Numbered from the stretch's first letter, positions 53,454 through 63,395 are shown. The stretch is 64,000 nucleotides of DNA from Betaproteobacteria bacterium Ga0074130 (GCA_001464495.1 LNDZ01000017.1:104961-168960); one strand, 5' to 3'. Translations and numbers: made by a program. The notes: generated from the sequence alone by a model not told the origin.

Positions 53454-53819
53454 TCAGCCAATCACCTTCTTGACTACTTCAAGTAGCTTCTGCGGATCGA
53501 ACGGCTTGACCAGCCAGCCGGTTGCACCAGCTGCACGCCCCTGCTGCTTCATGTCATCAGAAGATTCCGTTGTGAGCATCAATAGCGGGGTGGTCTTGTA
53601 CTGCGGCAGGGTGCGCAGCGTACGTATCAGCGTAAGCCCGTCCATGCGGGGCATGTTCTGGTCCGTCAGCACTAAGCCGATTTGGTGGCTCTTGGCTTTC
53701 TCGAGGCCATCTTGGCCATCGACCGCCTCAAGCACTTCATAGCCAGCGCTCTTGAGGGTGAACGACACCATTTGTCGGATCGAAGCTGAATCATCAATCG
53801 CCAACACTGTCTTTGTCAT
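53454..53819 (-). CDS. cheY: Chemotaxis response regulator CheY (copy beside CheA/MotB)
   Basis: 121 residues from ATG 53819, chosen for its GAGGAGGT site six bases or so upstream; a longer in-frame start is ignored. Receiver domain with DDSASIRQM, phospho-acceptor D53 in VLTDQNMPRMDG and WLVKPFDPQK. Sequence is closer to the CheY of non-enteric types than to the copy beside cheZ, so it may serve the adjacent CheA as phosphate sink or output. Confidence 0.93.
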   Translation of the reverse strand: MTKTVLAIDDSASIRQMVSFTLKSAGYEVLEAVDGQDGLEKAKSHQIGLVLTDQNMPRMDGLTLIRTLRTLPQYKTTPLLMLTTESSDDMKQQGRAAGATGWLVKPFDPQKLLEVVKKVIG

Positions 53820-53867
53820 CGCTACCTCCTCGTATGCGGCGACCCGGCTTGGCAAATCAGCGGGCGC

Positions 53868-54809
53868 TTATTGTGTGGTACGGGCGGGCACGTTCAACAC
53901 GCCTGGCTCGCCTGATCCGCTCTCTTCGCTATTAGGCATCTCAGGCTTACCATCACGCATGATCGACTCTTCGGTTCGCTTGTTCAATACGATGATGCTG
54001 ATGCGACGGTTGCTTGCTGCATAAGGATCGTTCGGCGTGAACAGCACCGTTGAAGCTTGCCCAATCACCCGCAACAACTTAGTTTCTGCCATGCCACCTG
54101 CAATCAACTCGCGCCGCGAGGAGTTGGCGCGGTTTGTTGACAACTCCCAGTTACCAAACCCCTTATCGCCGCCCGCATATGGTGTGGCATCAGTATGTCC
54201 GGACAAGGAAATTCGGTTCTCAACCCCATTCAAGGCATTGCCAATCTCGCGCATGATGACCTTTGTATAGGGCTTGAGTTCAGAGCTGGCAGAGTCGAAC
54301 ATTGGACGGTTCTTCTCATCGACGATCTGAATACGAAGCCCCTCTGTCGTCAAGTCGATCAGTAGTTGCTTCTTGAACTGAGACAGTATCGGGTTGGCAT
54401 CAATCAGCTTTTCCAGCTGGGCCTTGAGCCCTTGAAGCTTCTCCCGTTCAAGCTGCTCGAATTTCGCCTGAGCTTCCTTGAGGTTCATGGTGCGCCGCTG
54501 ATCCGTCGTGTCCCCGGCCTTGACCTGACCATGCTCGCGCGTCAAATCCTTGCCGCCGCCCTGAATGATTGATGTCGCATCACCACTACCGGAACCGCCA
54601 AGCATGGCAACCTTAAGTGGCGTATTGAAATAGTCGGCAATGCCCTTCAAATCACCCTTGGCTGTTGACCCGAGGAGCCACATGAGGAGGAAGAAGGCCA
54701 TCATTGCCGTCACAAAGTCGGCGTAGGCAATTTTCCATGCACCACCGTGGGCGCCACCGCCGCCCTTTTTGATGCGTTTAACAACAATGGGCTGCTGATC
54801 TTCAGCCAT
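53868..54809 (-). CDS. motB: Flagellar motor stator protein MotB
   Basis: 313 residues. Start is basic, then one helix (about 25-47) with the proton-carrying aspartate in WKIAYADFVTAMMAFFLLMW. The OmpA-like domain (about 160-290) has LSGHTDATPYAGGDKGF and NRRISIIVL. Partner of MotA upstream (26-base gap). The C-terminal 30 residues are polar and variable. Confidence 0.95.
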   Translation of the reverse strand: MAEDQQPIVVKRIKKGGGGAHGGAWKIAYADFVTAMMAFFLLMWLLGSTAKGDLKGIADYFNTPLKVAMLGGSGSGDATSIIQGGGKDLTREHGQVKAGDTTDQRRTMNLKEAQAKFEQLEREKLQGLKAQLEKLIDANPILSQFKKQLLIDLTTEGLRIQIVDEKNRPMFDSASSELKPYTKVIMREIGNALNGVENRISLSGHTDATPYAGGDKGFGNWELSTNRANSSRRELIAGGMAETKLLRVIGQASTVLFTPNDPYAASNRRISIIVLNKRTEESIMRDGKPEMPNSEESGSGEPGVLNVPARTTQ

Positions 54810-54835
54810 GGCGGCAGTCCTGTTTCATCTGCAAC

Positions 54836-55693
54836 TTACTTGCCCTTGCGCGACTTGAGATCTTCCTCAAGCTCGGAGAATGTCGGACGATCACCGGCAT
54901 ACAGCACCTTGCGGCCAAACTCGACTGCAACCTGCGGGGCATAGCCATTCATGCTGGCCAACAACACCACCTTGATGCACTGATAGATTTTGCCGCCCTC
55001 TTCAGCCTTCTGCTCAAGCTGACCAGCAATTGGTGCCACGAAACCGTAGGAGACCAGAATCCCTAGGAAGGTACCCACTAGGGCGCCACCAATCATCTTC
55101 CCCAGCACAGCCGGCGGCTCGCCGACCGAACCCATCACATTCACCACCCCCATCACCGCCACCACGATACCGAAGGCTGGCACTGCATCACCCACCTTGC
55201 TCATGACGTGAGCAGGCACATGGGCTTCGTGATGGTGCGTCTCGATTTCGATGTCCATCAAATTCTCGATCTCGAAGGCGTTCAAATTGCCACCCACCAT
55301 CATGCGCAGATAGTCGGTAATGAACTCCATCACATGGTGATCAGAAGAGATTGAGGGGTACTTGGAGAAGATCGGGCTGGCTTCAGGCGACTCAATGTCA
55401 CTTTCAATCGCCATCAAGCCCTCTTTACGCACCTTGGCAAGAACCTCGAACAACATTGCCAAGAGCTCCATGTAGAGCGCCTTGTTCAAATTCGAACCCT
55501 TGAGCACCGAAGGCAATGCGGCAAGGGTTGCCTTGATTGCCTTGGTGCCGTTACCAGCAACAAAACCGCCAATCGTCAAACCGAGGATAGCAAGGTATTC
55601 AAGAGGAACCCACAATGCAGCCAGACTGCCGTGCACCGCATAGGTGCCGACAGAGGCGGCCAAAATAATGACATAGCCGACCAGCAGTAACAT
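54836..55693 (-). CDS. motA: Flagellar motor stator protein MotA
   Basis: 285 residues from ATG 55693, preferred over the adjacent TTG. Four membrane helices and a cytoplasmic loop; the family landmarks are VGDAVPAFGIVVAVMGVVNV and GALVGTFLGILVSYGFVAPI. It is the enteric type of MotA, unlike the shorter MotC-type at 32.4 kb. GGGGGAA precedes the start. It follows the flhDC terminator by about 110 bases. Confidence 0.95.
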   Translation of the reverse strand: MLLLVGYVIILAASVGTYAVHGSLAALWVPLEYLAILGLTIGGFVAGNGTKAIKATLAALPSVLKGSNLNKALYMELLAMLFEVLAKVRKEGLMAIESDIESPEASPIFSKYPSISSDHHVMEFITDYLRMMVGGNLNAFEIENLMDIEIETHHHEAHVPAHVMSKVGDAVPAFGIVVAVMGVVNVMGSVGEPPAVLGKMIGGALVGTFLGILVSYGFVAPIAGQLEQKAEEGGKIYQCIKVVLLASMNGYAPQVAVEFGRKVLYAGDRPTFSELEEDLKSRKGK

Positions 55694-55803
55694 CAATTCC
55701 CCCGCTTGAATGGGCCGCGCTCAATCGGAGACGGCACCTGACTAATCTCATGGATAAGTCTAGATAATAGCCGTAAATCGAAACCGCGTTTGCGCACAGC
55801 CCG

Positions 55804-55839
55804 CAAAAAAGCAAAGCCCGGGGGGCTGCCCCGGGCCTT
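55804..55839 (-). terminator. Rho-independent terminator of flhDC
   Basis: Read on the minus strand, AAGGCCCGGGG pairs with CCCCGGGCTTT (one G-T wobble) and is followed by a T-rich run. It lies 20 bases past the flhC stop and separates the master regulator from motAB. Confidence 0.85.
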
Positions 55840-55859
55840 GTGTATGACTGCCGCGACAG

Positions 55860-56441
55860 TTAGTGCGCTGCGGCGGCTTGTGCTGCCTCATTGGCGCGCG
55901 CTTCGGCAGCGCGACGCGTCTTGCCTGCACGGGCGGGCATGTGGCAAAGACCACACACATAACCCTTCGTTGGGTCGTAGGCATGCGATACAAACTCTCC
56001 ACTGCACTCGCGGCAGGTGGCCAGTTGCAGCATATTGGCATCAAAGAAGCGCACCATGGTCCAGGCACGGGTCAGCGATAACACCATATCCATACCGCAA
56101 CGACGGGTCTGATCAAGGTACATGCGATAAGACTTGATGATCAGCTCCAGCCCCTTGAGTTCGGTATGCTTACCGAGGAAGCGGTGGTAAGCCATGAACA
56201 GCGACGCATGGATATTCGGCTGCCAAGTCATGAACCAATCAGTCGAGAACGGCAGCATGCCCTTAGGTGGCGACTCACCCTTCACTTCCTTGTAAAGCTT
56301 GAGCAGGCGCTCGCGCGAGAGGTTGGTCTCGGCTTCCAGCATCTGCAGGCGGGCACCCAGCTCGATCAGATCAATGGCAAGGCGAATATCTCGCGCCTCG
56401 GAGATGACGGACTTGTTGCGCATACGCCCTCCGGTACTCAC
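55860..56441 (-). CDS. flhC: Flagellar master regulator subunit FlhC
   Basis: 193 residues from GTG 56441, which overlaps the flhD stop (GTGA); ATG 56423 with GGAGG upstream is an equally good start. Landmarks are SVISEARDIRLAIDLIELGA and LSRERLLKLYKEVKGESPPK, and the zinc cysteines in CRECSG and CGLC. With FlhD it activates the early flagellar operons. The last 20 residues are alanine-rich. Confidence 0.95.
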   Translation of the reverse strand: MSTGGRMRNKSVISEARDIRLAIDLIELGARLQMLEAETNLSRERLLKLYKEVKGESPPKGMLPFSTDWFMTWQPNIHASLFMAYHRFLGKHTELKGLELIIKSYRMYLDQTRRCGMDMVLSLTRAWTMVRFFDANMLQLATCRECSGEFVSHAYDPTKGYVCGLCHMPARAGKTRRAAEARANEAAQAAAAH

Positions 56442-56755
56442 GCGACAACTTCAACCGGCTTGCCTGCTGCCAGAATGGCAGCATGAATCTGACCCACACC
56501 ACGATCACGCTCGTGGTTGGAGAGGAGATTCAACAACAGGGTGTCATCAAAACGGAAGTTGCAAACCAGCATGTCTGAGCTGGCCATCTTAAGCACCTGA
56601 CCCGGGGTCAGACGTTCGATAATATCGGCAATCTCCACACTGATACCGAGACGGAAAATGGCGCCTTCACGATCCGATCGCACCATATTCTGTGCCAGCA
56701 TCAGGTAAGCAAGATTGACTTCCTTGATATCGTTATAGGTGTCAGTCGGATTCAT
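56438..56755 (-). CDS. flhD: Flagellar master regulator subunit FlhD
   Basis: 105 residues from ATG 56755. Two ATG codons stand side by side; the second has AGGAG six bases upstream. Core segments are IKEVNLAYLMLAQNMVRSDR and LGISVEIADIIERLTPGQVL, and the conserved LCNFRF-like VCNFRFDD. It forms the FlhD4C2 complex. Preceded by a 205-base leader with an inverted repeat. Confidence 0.95.
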   Translation of the reverse strand: MNPTDTYNDIKEVNLAYLMLAQNMVRSDREGAIFRLGISVEIADIIERLTPGQVLKMASSDMLVCNFRFDDTLLLNLLSNHERDRGVGQIHAAILAAGKPVEVVA

Positions 56756-56895
56756 CATGCACTCCTGAGTAGAGGACCGCACTTGAACACCCAACCGGAT
56801 GCCCTCTGCGGCAGTGAATCCATTCTCACAGGGAATGACAAGAAGGAATATCGTCGCTTTTGTCTATTTGTTGTCGAATTCAGTTACAGGCATTC

Positions 56896-56914
56896 TGTAA
56901 GAAAAAACCTTACA
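56896..56914. promoter_or_regulatory. Inverted repeat TGTAAG-N7-CTTACA in the flhDC promoter region
   Basis: Six-base perfect arms around an A-run, 141 bases upstream of the flhD start. Such a site could bind a dimeric regulator of flagellar onset. Nothing else in the window shares it. No clear -35/-10 pair was identified beside it. Confidence 0.35.
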
Positions 56915-56960
56915 AAAATCAGCTACACAAATGATTAGTCAACGGATTTCGACCGGGTCT

Positions 56961-58901
56961 CTATTTTTTGTTTAACCCCGTACTTTGTGTCGCCGCATAC
57001 CGGTTTCGGCCTACAGCCTTCGCCTGATACACCCCCTGATCGGCAACCTTGACGAGAGCATCGGGATTGGCCATATCTGCATCCCTAACAGCCACACCGA
57101 CACTCACACTCATGCCGATTTCCCCCGATGAGGATGGGATTCGAAGTGCTGAAACAGCGGTGCGAACCCGCTCAGCACAGACAATCGCCGATTCCAGTGA
57201 CGTGTCGGGGCAGATCGCCAGAAACTCATCGCCCCCGGTGCGGCACACCACATCATTGGCCCGTAGGGCACTCTTCATTGCTGCCGACGCGAGCCTCAAT
57301 GCGGCATCACCAACATCATGGCCGTTATTATCATTGATGCCCTTGAAGTCATCAATATCAACCACCAAGCATCCTAGGCTACGCCCGGTGCGAACCGACT
57401 CTGCCCATTCCTGCTGCAGGCGATCCATCGCGTAGCGACGGTTTGGCATCCCGGTCAGCGAGTCAGTCTGCGCCATTTCCTGCAGTCGCCGATTGGTTAC
57501 AGCTAGTTCGGCAGCAAAGCGCTGGATGTCAGTACGATCCCGCTCAATTTCCTGCTGCAAAAGCACCACGCGCTGCCCTGCGCGCAAGCGCGCCTCAAGT
57601 ACTCTGGGCTTCAGCGGCTTGCTGATAAAGTCGTCGGCCCCCGCTTCGAAAGCATCCACCAAACGATTGTCGTCCTCTACTCCGGTCAACAGCATGATGT
57701 AAACAGCGCGTCCAATACGGGTCTGCCGCAATGCAACGGTCAGCTCCAGACCATCCATCTCCGGCATCATCCAATCGGCGATCATGATCTGCGGACGAAG
57801 ATCCAAAGCCATTTCAAATGCTTGGCGACCATTTCCCGCAACAAAAACCTCATGACCCGCGCGCGACAGCAAGGCTGACAGCACAGCACGCATACTGGCA
57901 TCGTCATCGACCACGAGAACCCGCATGTTGTACTGCTCTTGCTGCGCCTGCTCGGGGTCGATCGCATGAACCATTTTTGGCAGAGGCGGCAACTTCGAGA
58001 GCTCTTCGAATGGCGGTATTGGTGCGGTATCCACACTCAGCAACGCGCCCCACTCTTGCCACTCCGCAGCGACCTGATCACACATCTGCGTCAGCGCTTC
58101 TGAATCGAGGGATAAACGCCCACCTAACAGGTAAAGCTGGGGCACCATGCTGCGTCGCCCATCCTCCTGCGCCACACATACCTCAGCAACATGTTGCGCT
58201 AGCACAAGCGACTGCAACATATTGGCTTGGCGCGAGCCCTCAGCAAAAGTCGCCGTCTCGGGGCGATCTAAAAAGCCCACGACCGAAACAAAGGGGGTGG
58301 GCAAGCTCCAGTCCTGCAGCATCGCAGCAGTCAGGGCATTACTGTCCAACATAAAGGCCGTACGCTCACGGCTCAGCAAGACGCTACGAGGGCTGCCCTC
58401 ACTTTCCGCCAGAATTCGCGAGAACTCTTCGGGATACAGCGTCGCCAATGCAAGATCACCGATGTTCGAGAGCAAGCCGAAGCAGAAGGCTTCCTCTGCA
58501 GACAGATGATGCGTCCTGACGGAGACAGCCTGCAGCGCAATGGCACGCACCAAGGATTTCGACCAATACTGCCCGTAGTCAAAATTGGCACAGGTGCCAC
58601 TACGGTAGGTGGAGACAAGGGAAAAACCCAGCGCCAAGCCGCGAACGGCAGGCAAACCGAGAATCGTCAGCGCCTCCTGAATGGATGCCACCGGGCGACG
58701 GCGGGCAAGACTGGCGCCGTTGGCGGCCTTAATTAGGCGGCCAACAAATGCAGGGTCGGTTTTTACAGCATTGGCAAGATCGTTGAAGGAAGCATCATCG
58801 CGCTGAGTCAGGCGCACGATAGCCAGCGCAGACCCCTTGGGTGAGGGCAGCTCACCATTCGCCTTCATCTGCTCAAATTTCGACAACTCCGGCGTACTCA
58901 T
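56961..58901 (-). CDS. HDOD-REC-GGDEF diguanylate cyclase
   Basis: 646 residues. Residues 15-225 form an HDOD domain (non-hydrolytic HD relative). Residues 326-440 are a receiver with D376 in IADWMMPEMDG. Residues 475-640 form a GGDEF domain with GGDEF at 556-560 and an intact RxxD inhibition site (547-550) five residues before it, so it should make c-di-GMP with feedback control. It reads the same way as flhDC and lies about 200 bases upstream, so a link to the motile/sessile decision is likely but unproven. GGGAG precedes ATG 58901. Confidence 0.9.
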   Translation of the reverse strand: MSTPELSKFEQMKANGELPSPKGSALAIVRLTQRDDASFNDLANAVKTDPAFVGRLIKAANGASLARRRPVASIQEALTILGLPAVRGLALGFSLVSTYRSGTCANFDYGQYWSKSLVRAIALQAVSVRTHHLSAEEAFCFGLLSNIGDLALATLYPEEFSRILAESEGSPRSVLLSRERTAFMLDSNALTAAMLQDWSLPTPFVSVVGFLDRPETATFAEGSRQANMLQSLVLAQHVAEVCVAQEDGRRSMVPQLYLLGGRLSLDSEALTQMCDQVAAEWQEWGALLSVDTAPIPPFEELSKLPPLPKMVHAIDPEQAQQEQYNMRVLVVDDDASMRAVLSALLSRAGHEVFVAGNGRQAFEMALDLRPQIMIADWMMPEMDGLELTVALRQTRIGRAVYIMLLTGVEDDNRLVDAFEAGADDFISKPLKPRVLEARLRAGQRVVLLQQEIERDRTDIQRFAAELAVTNRRLQEMAQTDSLTGMPNRRYAMDRLQQEWAESVRTGRSLGCLVVDIDDFKGINDNNGHDVGDAALRLASAAMKSALRANDVVCRTGGDEFLAICPDTSLESAIVCAERVRTAVSALRIPSSSGEIGMSVSVGVAVRDADMANPDALVKVADQGVYQAKAVGRNRYAATQSTGLNKK

Positions 58902-59102
58902 AGCGCTCCCAAGGAAGTTGTTGCCAGCCCACCATGTCGATGGCCCATGTATTTATTATTCGTCATGCCCACGCCTAGCCTAGTTCATTTACGTAAAGGC
59001 CTCTAGCAAATATCAGCCTCTTTGCGCTTAAGGTCAATTATAGGCGGCCTTGGCGCCACACCTCGCACCATAAGCCCCAAGATGCCGGCTAGAATTCAAG
59101 AC

Positions 59103-59657
59103 ATGTCATCCTCACACAGCTATTGCCGCGCATGCGGCAAGCTCACCGAATATCGCATCCCACCCGGCGACAGCCTGCTGCGTCAGTGCTGCAACAGTTG
59201 CGGTGAGATTCACTATGACAATCCCAAGCTGGTGTTGGGAACCCTACCCGTGTGGCAGGACAAGGTGTTGCTGTGCAAGCGCGCCATCGAACCCCGCCTG
59301 GGTTATTGGACGCTGCCTGCAGGCTTTATGGAAAACAACGAAAGTACTGCTCAGGCCGCTTTACGCGAAACCGACGAAGAAGCTGGCGCTGACATTGAGC
59401 TACAGGAACTCTACACACTGATCAGTGTGCCGCACATCAGCCAGATTCACGGTATTTACCGCGCCAGACTGCTGTCTCCGAACTTTGCCCCAGGCGAGGA
59501 AACGCTGGAGGCGCGCCTCTTTGCCGAAGATGAAATTCCTTGGGATGACATCGCGTTTCGGACCATCAAGCTGACACTGCAGCATTTCTTCGCTGATCGC
59601 AAACAGAACCACTTCCCGTTCCGCAGCCTCGAAATCAGCGCGCCACCTCCTGCGTAA
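59103..59657 (+). CDS. Nudix hydrolase with N-terminal zinc ribbon
   Basis: 184 residues from ATG 59103; a longer in-frame start is not supported. Four cysteines (CRACG near 7-11 and CCNSCG near 33-38) form a zinc ribbon, followed by a Nudix domain whose box reads GFMENNESTAQAALRETDEE and ends in AG. This layout occurs in NudC-like and ADP-ribose type hydrolases, but the full NADH pyrophosphatase is longer, so the substrate is not assigned. Its 3' end overlaps the convergent tonB-like gene by 23 bases. Confidence 0.88.
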   Translation: MSSSHSYCRACGKLTEYRIPPGDSLLRQCCNSCGEIHYDNPKLVLGTLPVWQDKVLLCKRAIEPRLGYWTLPAGFMENNESTAQAALRETDEEAGADIELQELYTLISVPHISQIHGIYRARLLSPNFAPGEETLEARLFAEDEIPWDDIAFRTIKLTLQHFFADRKQNHFPFRSLEISAPPPA

Positions 59658-60300
59658 GTGGCAAGCCCACTTCAATCGGCAGAATCACAGCAAAGCGCTG
59701 GCCAGCAAGGCTAGCGGGGACACCCAACTGTTGCGTACTACTTCGCAGGGCCGCCAATACCTTTGCATCTAGGCTAGGCTGACCACTGCCGCGCAGCAGC
59801 ATGGCCTCTTCTATTTGGCCTTGGGCAGACACGGCAACGCCAACTTCCAACCGCCCTTGCGTCTCAGCCGGCAGGCCAGCGCGCAGCTGTGCGAGCAAGG
59901 CTGCCGCCAGCCTGATTCGGTACTCACGTAAGCCACCCGCATCAACCCCGGTATTCGTTGGCAGTTGCCATTGCATTTTGGGTGACTGTGCGACCGGCTC
60001 GCTCTGTGTGGGCACAACTTCAGGTCGAACAGGCGTAGACAAAGTGCGCTGTGGCGCAGTCACGGGCGGCTTAAGGGGTTGCGGTGCAACGACCGAATCG
60101 TTGGGTGGTACGGCCTGCGACATCACCCCGGCATTCTTGAGCTTTGCGCGCAGCGTCGGGTTCTGGGCTGCACTTTCCTGCATGGATGTCGGCCAGAATA
60201 AAACCACATGCACAAGGACGGAAAGCAGCACCGGCCATTGCCAGTGTCTGATCCAGTCCAAGAAATGCCCAGCAAATCTACGGTAATCGCCAGTTTGCAA
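59635..60300 (-). CDS. TonB-like energy transduction protein
   Basis: 221 residues. One N-terminal membrane helix (about 20-38), a proline-rich spacer (about 60-125) and a C-terminal TonB-like domain (about 125-215, with LEVGVAVSAQGQIEEAMLLR, and SLDAKVLAALR). No exbB/exbD neighbours are seen. The final domain is of the TonB/TolA type used to contact outer-membrane receptors or other periplasmic partners. Confidence 0.75.
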   Translation of the reverse strand: MQTGDYRRFAGHFLDWIRHWQWPVLLSVLVHVVLFWPTSMQESAAQNPTLRAKLKNAGVMSQAVPPNDSVVAPQPLKPPVTAPQRTLSTPVRPEVVPTQSEPVAQSPKMQWQLPTNTGVDAGGLREYRIRLAAALLAQLRAGLPAETQGRLEVGVAVSAQGQIEEAMLLRGSGQPSLDAKVLAALRSSTQQLGVPASLAGQRFAVILPIEVGLPLTQEVAR

Positions 60301-60398
60301 GTCGCAAGCCCTCTGCTAGGCTATTGTCATAGTGCACAGGCCGCAGCAGTTAAACCACTGACCTGATTCCCGATTTCACTGATCTTGAGGAACACAGT

Positions 60399-60974
60399 AT
60401 GCCCGCTTCGCCCCTGATCCTGACACTCGACATGTACGGCACCCCGCATCGCTGGGTGAGCTGGCAGATGGCTTGTGTTTATCAAGCCAAGGATTTGGTC
60501 GCGTGGGAAGCGGGCGACCAGCACTTCTCTTTCCAGGGCGGCACCAATCGCATCACCGGTGAACGCTCGCAGATCGCCACCAACAGCATCATTGCCATCA
60601 AGGGCAAGTCGATTCTGTCGAAGACGATGCATCAGACACCGCCCCTGTCCAACCGCGAACTCTTCAGCCGTGACCGCCACATCTGCGCCTACTGCGGCGA
60701 CCACATGCTCGGTTCGCGCTTGACCCGCGACCATGTCGTACCTGTGTCGCAAGGGGGGCTCGATCGCTGGATGAATGTCGTCACCGCCTGTCGCCCCTGT
60801 AATCAGCGCAAGAGTGGGCGCACACCTGAAGAGGCCCACATGCCACTGCTCTACGCACCCTATGTGCCCAACAAGGCCGAGTATCTGATCCTTTCAAACC
60901 GCAATATCCTTACCGATCAAATGGACTTTCTGGCCAAACATTTATCCGCGCAAAGCCGCTGGAAACAGAGCTAA
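60399..60974 (+). CDS. HNH endonuclease family protein
   Basis: 191 residues. A C-terminal HNH nuclease fold (about 90-155) has CxxC in ICAYCGD, the core LTRDHVVPVSQGG, MNVVTACRPCNQRKSG and a second CxxC. Catalytic H and N residues are in place. The first 85 residues (starting PLILTLDMYGTPHRWVSW) match a common chromosomal family with no defined role. It has a GAGGAAC site before ATG 60399 and is divergent from the tonB-like gene. It does not look like part of a mobile intron here. Confidence 0.88.
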   Translation: MPASPLILTLDMYGTPHRWVSWQMACVYQAKDLVAWEAGDQHFSFQGGTNRITGERSQIATNSIIAIKGKSILSKTMHQTPPLSNRELFSRDRHICAYCGDHMLGSRLTRDHVVPVSQGGLDRWMNVVTACRPCNQRKSGRTPEEAHMPLLYAPYVPNKAEYLILSNRNILTDQMDFLAKHLSAQSRWKQS

Positions 60975-61002
60975 GTCACTGTCCAGCCTGTAAAATGCGC
61001 GG

Positions 61003-63249
61003 ATGAATGCCCCCGCGCCAAAAAATATCCCCAAGCCGCTGTTCTCGTATCGCCCGTATTGGGCAAAACGTTTCGGTACTGCCCCCTTCCTGCCCATGTC
61101 GCGTGCCGAGATGGACACGCTCGGCTGGGACTCCTGCGACATCATTCTGGTCAATGGCGATGCCTATATCGACCACCCCAGCTTTGGCATTGCACTGGTC
61201 GGGCGCCTGCTAGAAGCGCAGGGCTTTCGCGTCGGCATCATCAGCCAGCCAGACTGGCAGTCGGCCAACGCATTCAAGGTGCTAGGCAAACCCAATCTGT
61301 ATTTCGGCGTCAGCGCCGGCAATATGGATTCGATGGTGAACCGCTATACAGCGGACAAGAAAATCCGCTCCGACGACGCCTACACGCCGAACGCAGAGCC
61401 ACACAAGCGGCCAGATCGCGCGGTGCTTGTTTATTCCCAACGCTGCCGCGAAGCTTACCCCGACGCCAACATCATCATCGGCGGCATTGAGGCCTCTTTG
61501 CGCCGCATCGCACACTACGACTATTGGTCAGACAAGGTGCGCCACTCCATCCTGCCGGACAGCAAGGCCGACTTGCTCCTGTTTGGCAATGCCGAGCGAG
61601 CCCTGGTGGAGGTCACACACCGCCTCGCCAAGGGTGAGCCAATCGAGAATATCCGTGACGTTCGCGGTACCGGCTACATGGTCCCGCACGGCTGGCACCC
61701 GGAAGACTGGACCGAGGTCGACTCGACCACCGTCGACACCCCCGGCGCACCGCTGACCCAACATCCCGACCCATACGCAATGGAGCCGGCCAAGACGGCC
61801 ACACCACCGGTTGCAACGGCTACCGTCAAGCTGGACGCCCAGCTAACCGCTGCGCTTAACGCCAAGTCTGAGCGTCAGGCGCAACGCAAGATGGAGCGTG
61901 CCAAGACCGTGGTCCGTCTGCCATCGTATGAAACCGTACAGGGTGATGACATCCTCTACGCCCATGCTTCGCGCACCTTCCACTTGGAATCGAATCCGGG
62001 CAATGCACGTGCACTTGTGCAGGCTCACGGCACCGGGCCGGGCAAGCGCGACGTGTGGCTGAACCCGCCGCCGCTGCCGCTAAGCACACCCGAGATGGAT
62101 GGTGTTTACGACCTGTCCTACGCACGCGCGCCCCATCCGGCCTACGGCGACGCCAAGATTCCAGCATGGGAAATGATCCGTTTCTCCGTCAACATCATGC
62201 GCGGCTGCTTTGGTGGCTGTACCTTCTGTTCGATCACCGAACACGAAGGCCGCATCATCCAGAGCCGTTCGGAAGAATCCATCCTCAAGGAAATCGAGGA
62301 AATCCGCGACAAGGTGCCGGGCTTTACCGGCGTCATCTCCGACATCGGCGGCCCGACGGCGAACATGTACCGCATGGCCTGCAAGGACAAGAAAATCGAG
62401 TCCAACTGCCGCCTGTTGTCCTGCGTCTATCCGGACATCTGCGAGAACCTCAATACTGATCACTCAGCGCTGGTCGGCCTCTACCGCAAAGCGCGCGCGA
62501 TTCCCGGCGTAAAGAAGATCCTGATTGGTTCTGGTCTGCGCTACGACTTAGCAGTCCGGTCGCCTGAGTATGTGAAGGAACTTGTCACCCACCACGTCGG
62601 TGGCTATCTCAAGATTGCACCGGAACATACCGAGCAGAACGTCCTGTCGAAGATGATGAAGCCCGGCATGGGGGCCTACGACAAGTTCAAGCAGATGTTC
62701 GAGAAGTTCTCAAAAGAAGCGGGCAAGGAGCAATACCTGATCCCCTACTTCATCGCCGCGCACCCAGGCACCACCGATGAGGACATGCTGAATCTGGCCA
62801 TCTGGCTCAAGACCAACAATTTCCGTCTCGACCAGGTACAGACTTTCCTACCCACACCGCTGGCGTTAGCCACGGCGATGTACCACACGGAAAAGAACCC
62901 GCTCAAGAAAGTCAGCGAAACATCGGAGCACGTTGGCGCCGTCCGTTCAGGTCGCCAGCGCAGGCTGCACAAGGCCTTCCTGCGTTATCACGATCCTGAG
63001 AACTGGCCGGCGCTGCGCGATGCCTTGCGTGCCATGGGCCGGGTTGATTTGATCGGTAATGGGAAGAAGCATCTGGTGCCCTCATTCCAGCCCGCCGGTA
63101 CGGGGCTCGGCCGTTCCGATGCGGGCGGCAGCCGCGCCACGGGTAGTCGCACTGGCACCGGCAAGCGCGCCGGACGGGTGGGGCAAGGTCAGCGCTTCAA
63201 TGTCGCCATGACCCAACGGACGGGTGAGCCACCGAAACGCCGCAAGTAA
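61003..63249 (+). CDS. YgiQ family radical SAM protein
   Basis: 748 residues. An N-terminal UPF0313-type region (about 1-350, with [17 protein letters not shown] and [18 protein letters not shown]) is followed by a radical SAM core. Its cluster motif is CFGGCTFC (CxxxCxxC) near 403-410. The C-terminal tail from about 690 is glycine- and arginine-rich and probably disordered. The reaction is unknown for this family. It follows the HNH gene by 28 bases and may share its transcript. Confidence 0.92.
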   Translation: MNAPAPKNIPKPLFSYRPYWAKRFGTAPFLPMSRAEMDTLGWDSCDIILVNGDAYIDHPSFGIALVGRLLEAQGFRVGIISQPDWQSANAFKVLGKPNLYFGVSAGNMDSMVNRYTADKKIRSDDAYTPNAEPHKRPDRAVLVYSQRCREAYPDANIIIGGIEASLRRIAHYDYWSDKVRHSILPDSKADLLLFGNAERALVEVTHRLAKGEPIENIRDVRGTGYMVPHGWHPEDWTEVDSTTVDTPGAPLTQHPDPYAMEPAKTATPPVATATVKLDAQLTAALNAKSERQAQRKMERAKTVVRLPSYETVQGDDILYAHASRTFHLESNPGNARALVQAHGTGPGKRDVWLNPPPLPLSTPEMDGVYDLSYARAPHPAYGDAKIPAWEMIRFSVNIMRGCFGGCTFCSITEHEGRIIQSRSEESILKEIEEIRDKVPGFTGVISDIGGPTANMYRMACKDKKIESNCRLLSCVYPDICENLNTDHSALVGLYRKARAIPGVKKILIGSGLRYDLAVRSPEYVKELVTHHVGGYLKIAPEHTEQNVLSKMMKPGMGAYDKFKQMFEKFSKEAGKEQYLIPYFIAAHPGTTDEDMLNLAIWLKTNNFRLDQVQTFLPTPLALATAMYHTEKNPLKKVSETSEHVGAVRSGRQRRLHKAFLRYHDPENWPALRDALRAMGRVDLIGNGKKHLVPSFQPAGTGLGRSDAGGSRATGSRTGTGKRAGRVGQGQRFNVAMTQRTGEPPKRRK

Positions 63250-63268
63250 GACACTCGCTGCACCCAAG

Positions 63269-63300
63269 AAAAAAGCGCTGACGACAATCAGCGCTTTTTT
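63269..63300. terminator. Bidirectional Rho-independent terminator
   Basis: AAAAAAGCGCTGA and its perfect complement TCAGCGCTTTTTT frame a six-base loop. It ends the ygiQ-type gene 20 bases past its stop and can also end the minus-strand gene at 63396. Confidence 0.9.
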
Positions 63301-63395
63301 CTTATCACTAGCCACAAACCTCTCGAGGAAAAACGGGATATCGTCTTTTTAAATGCCAATACTAATGTTGGCGTCTCCAGCAAGACATTAGCGAT

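Noticed and set aside
59123..59140. TTGCCGC-GCAT-GCGGCAA inverted repeat at the start of the Nudix gene
   Set aside because: Arm order is reversed and the spacing is different from the flagellar palindrome. It encodes the conserved zinc-ribbon residues CRACGK, which explains the sequence.
63082..63315. Minus-strand frame resembling a small membrane protein
   Set aside because: It is antisense to the low-complexity 3' end of the YgiQ-type gene and crosses a strong terminator.
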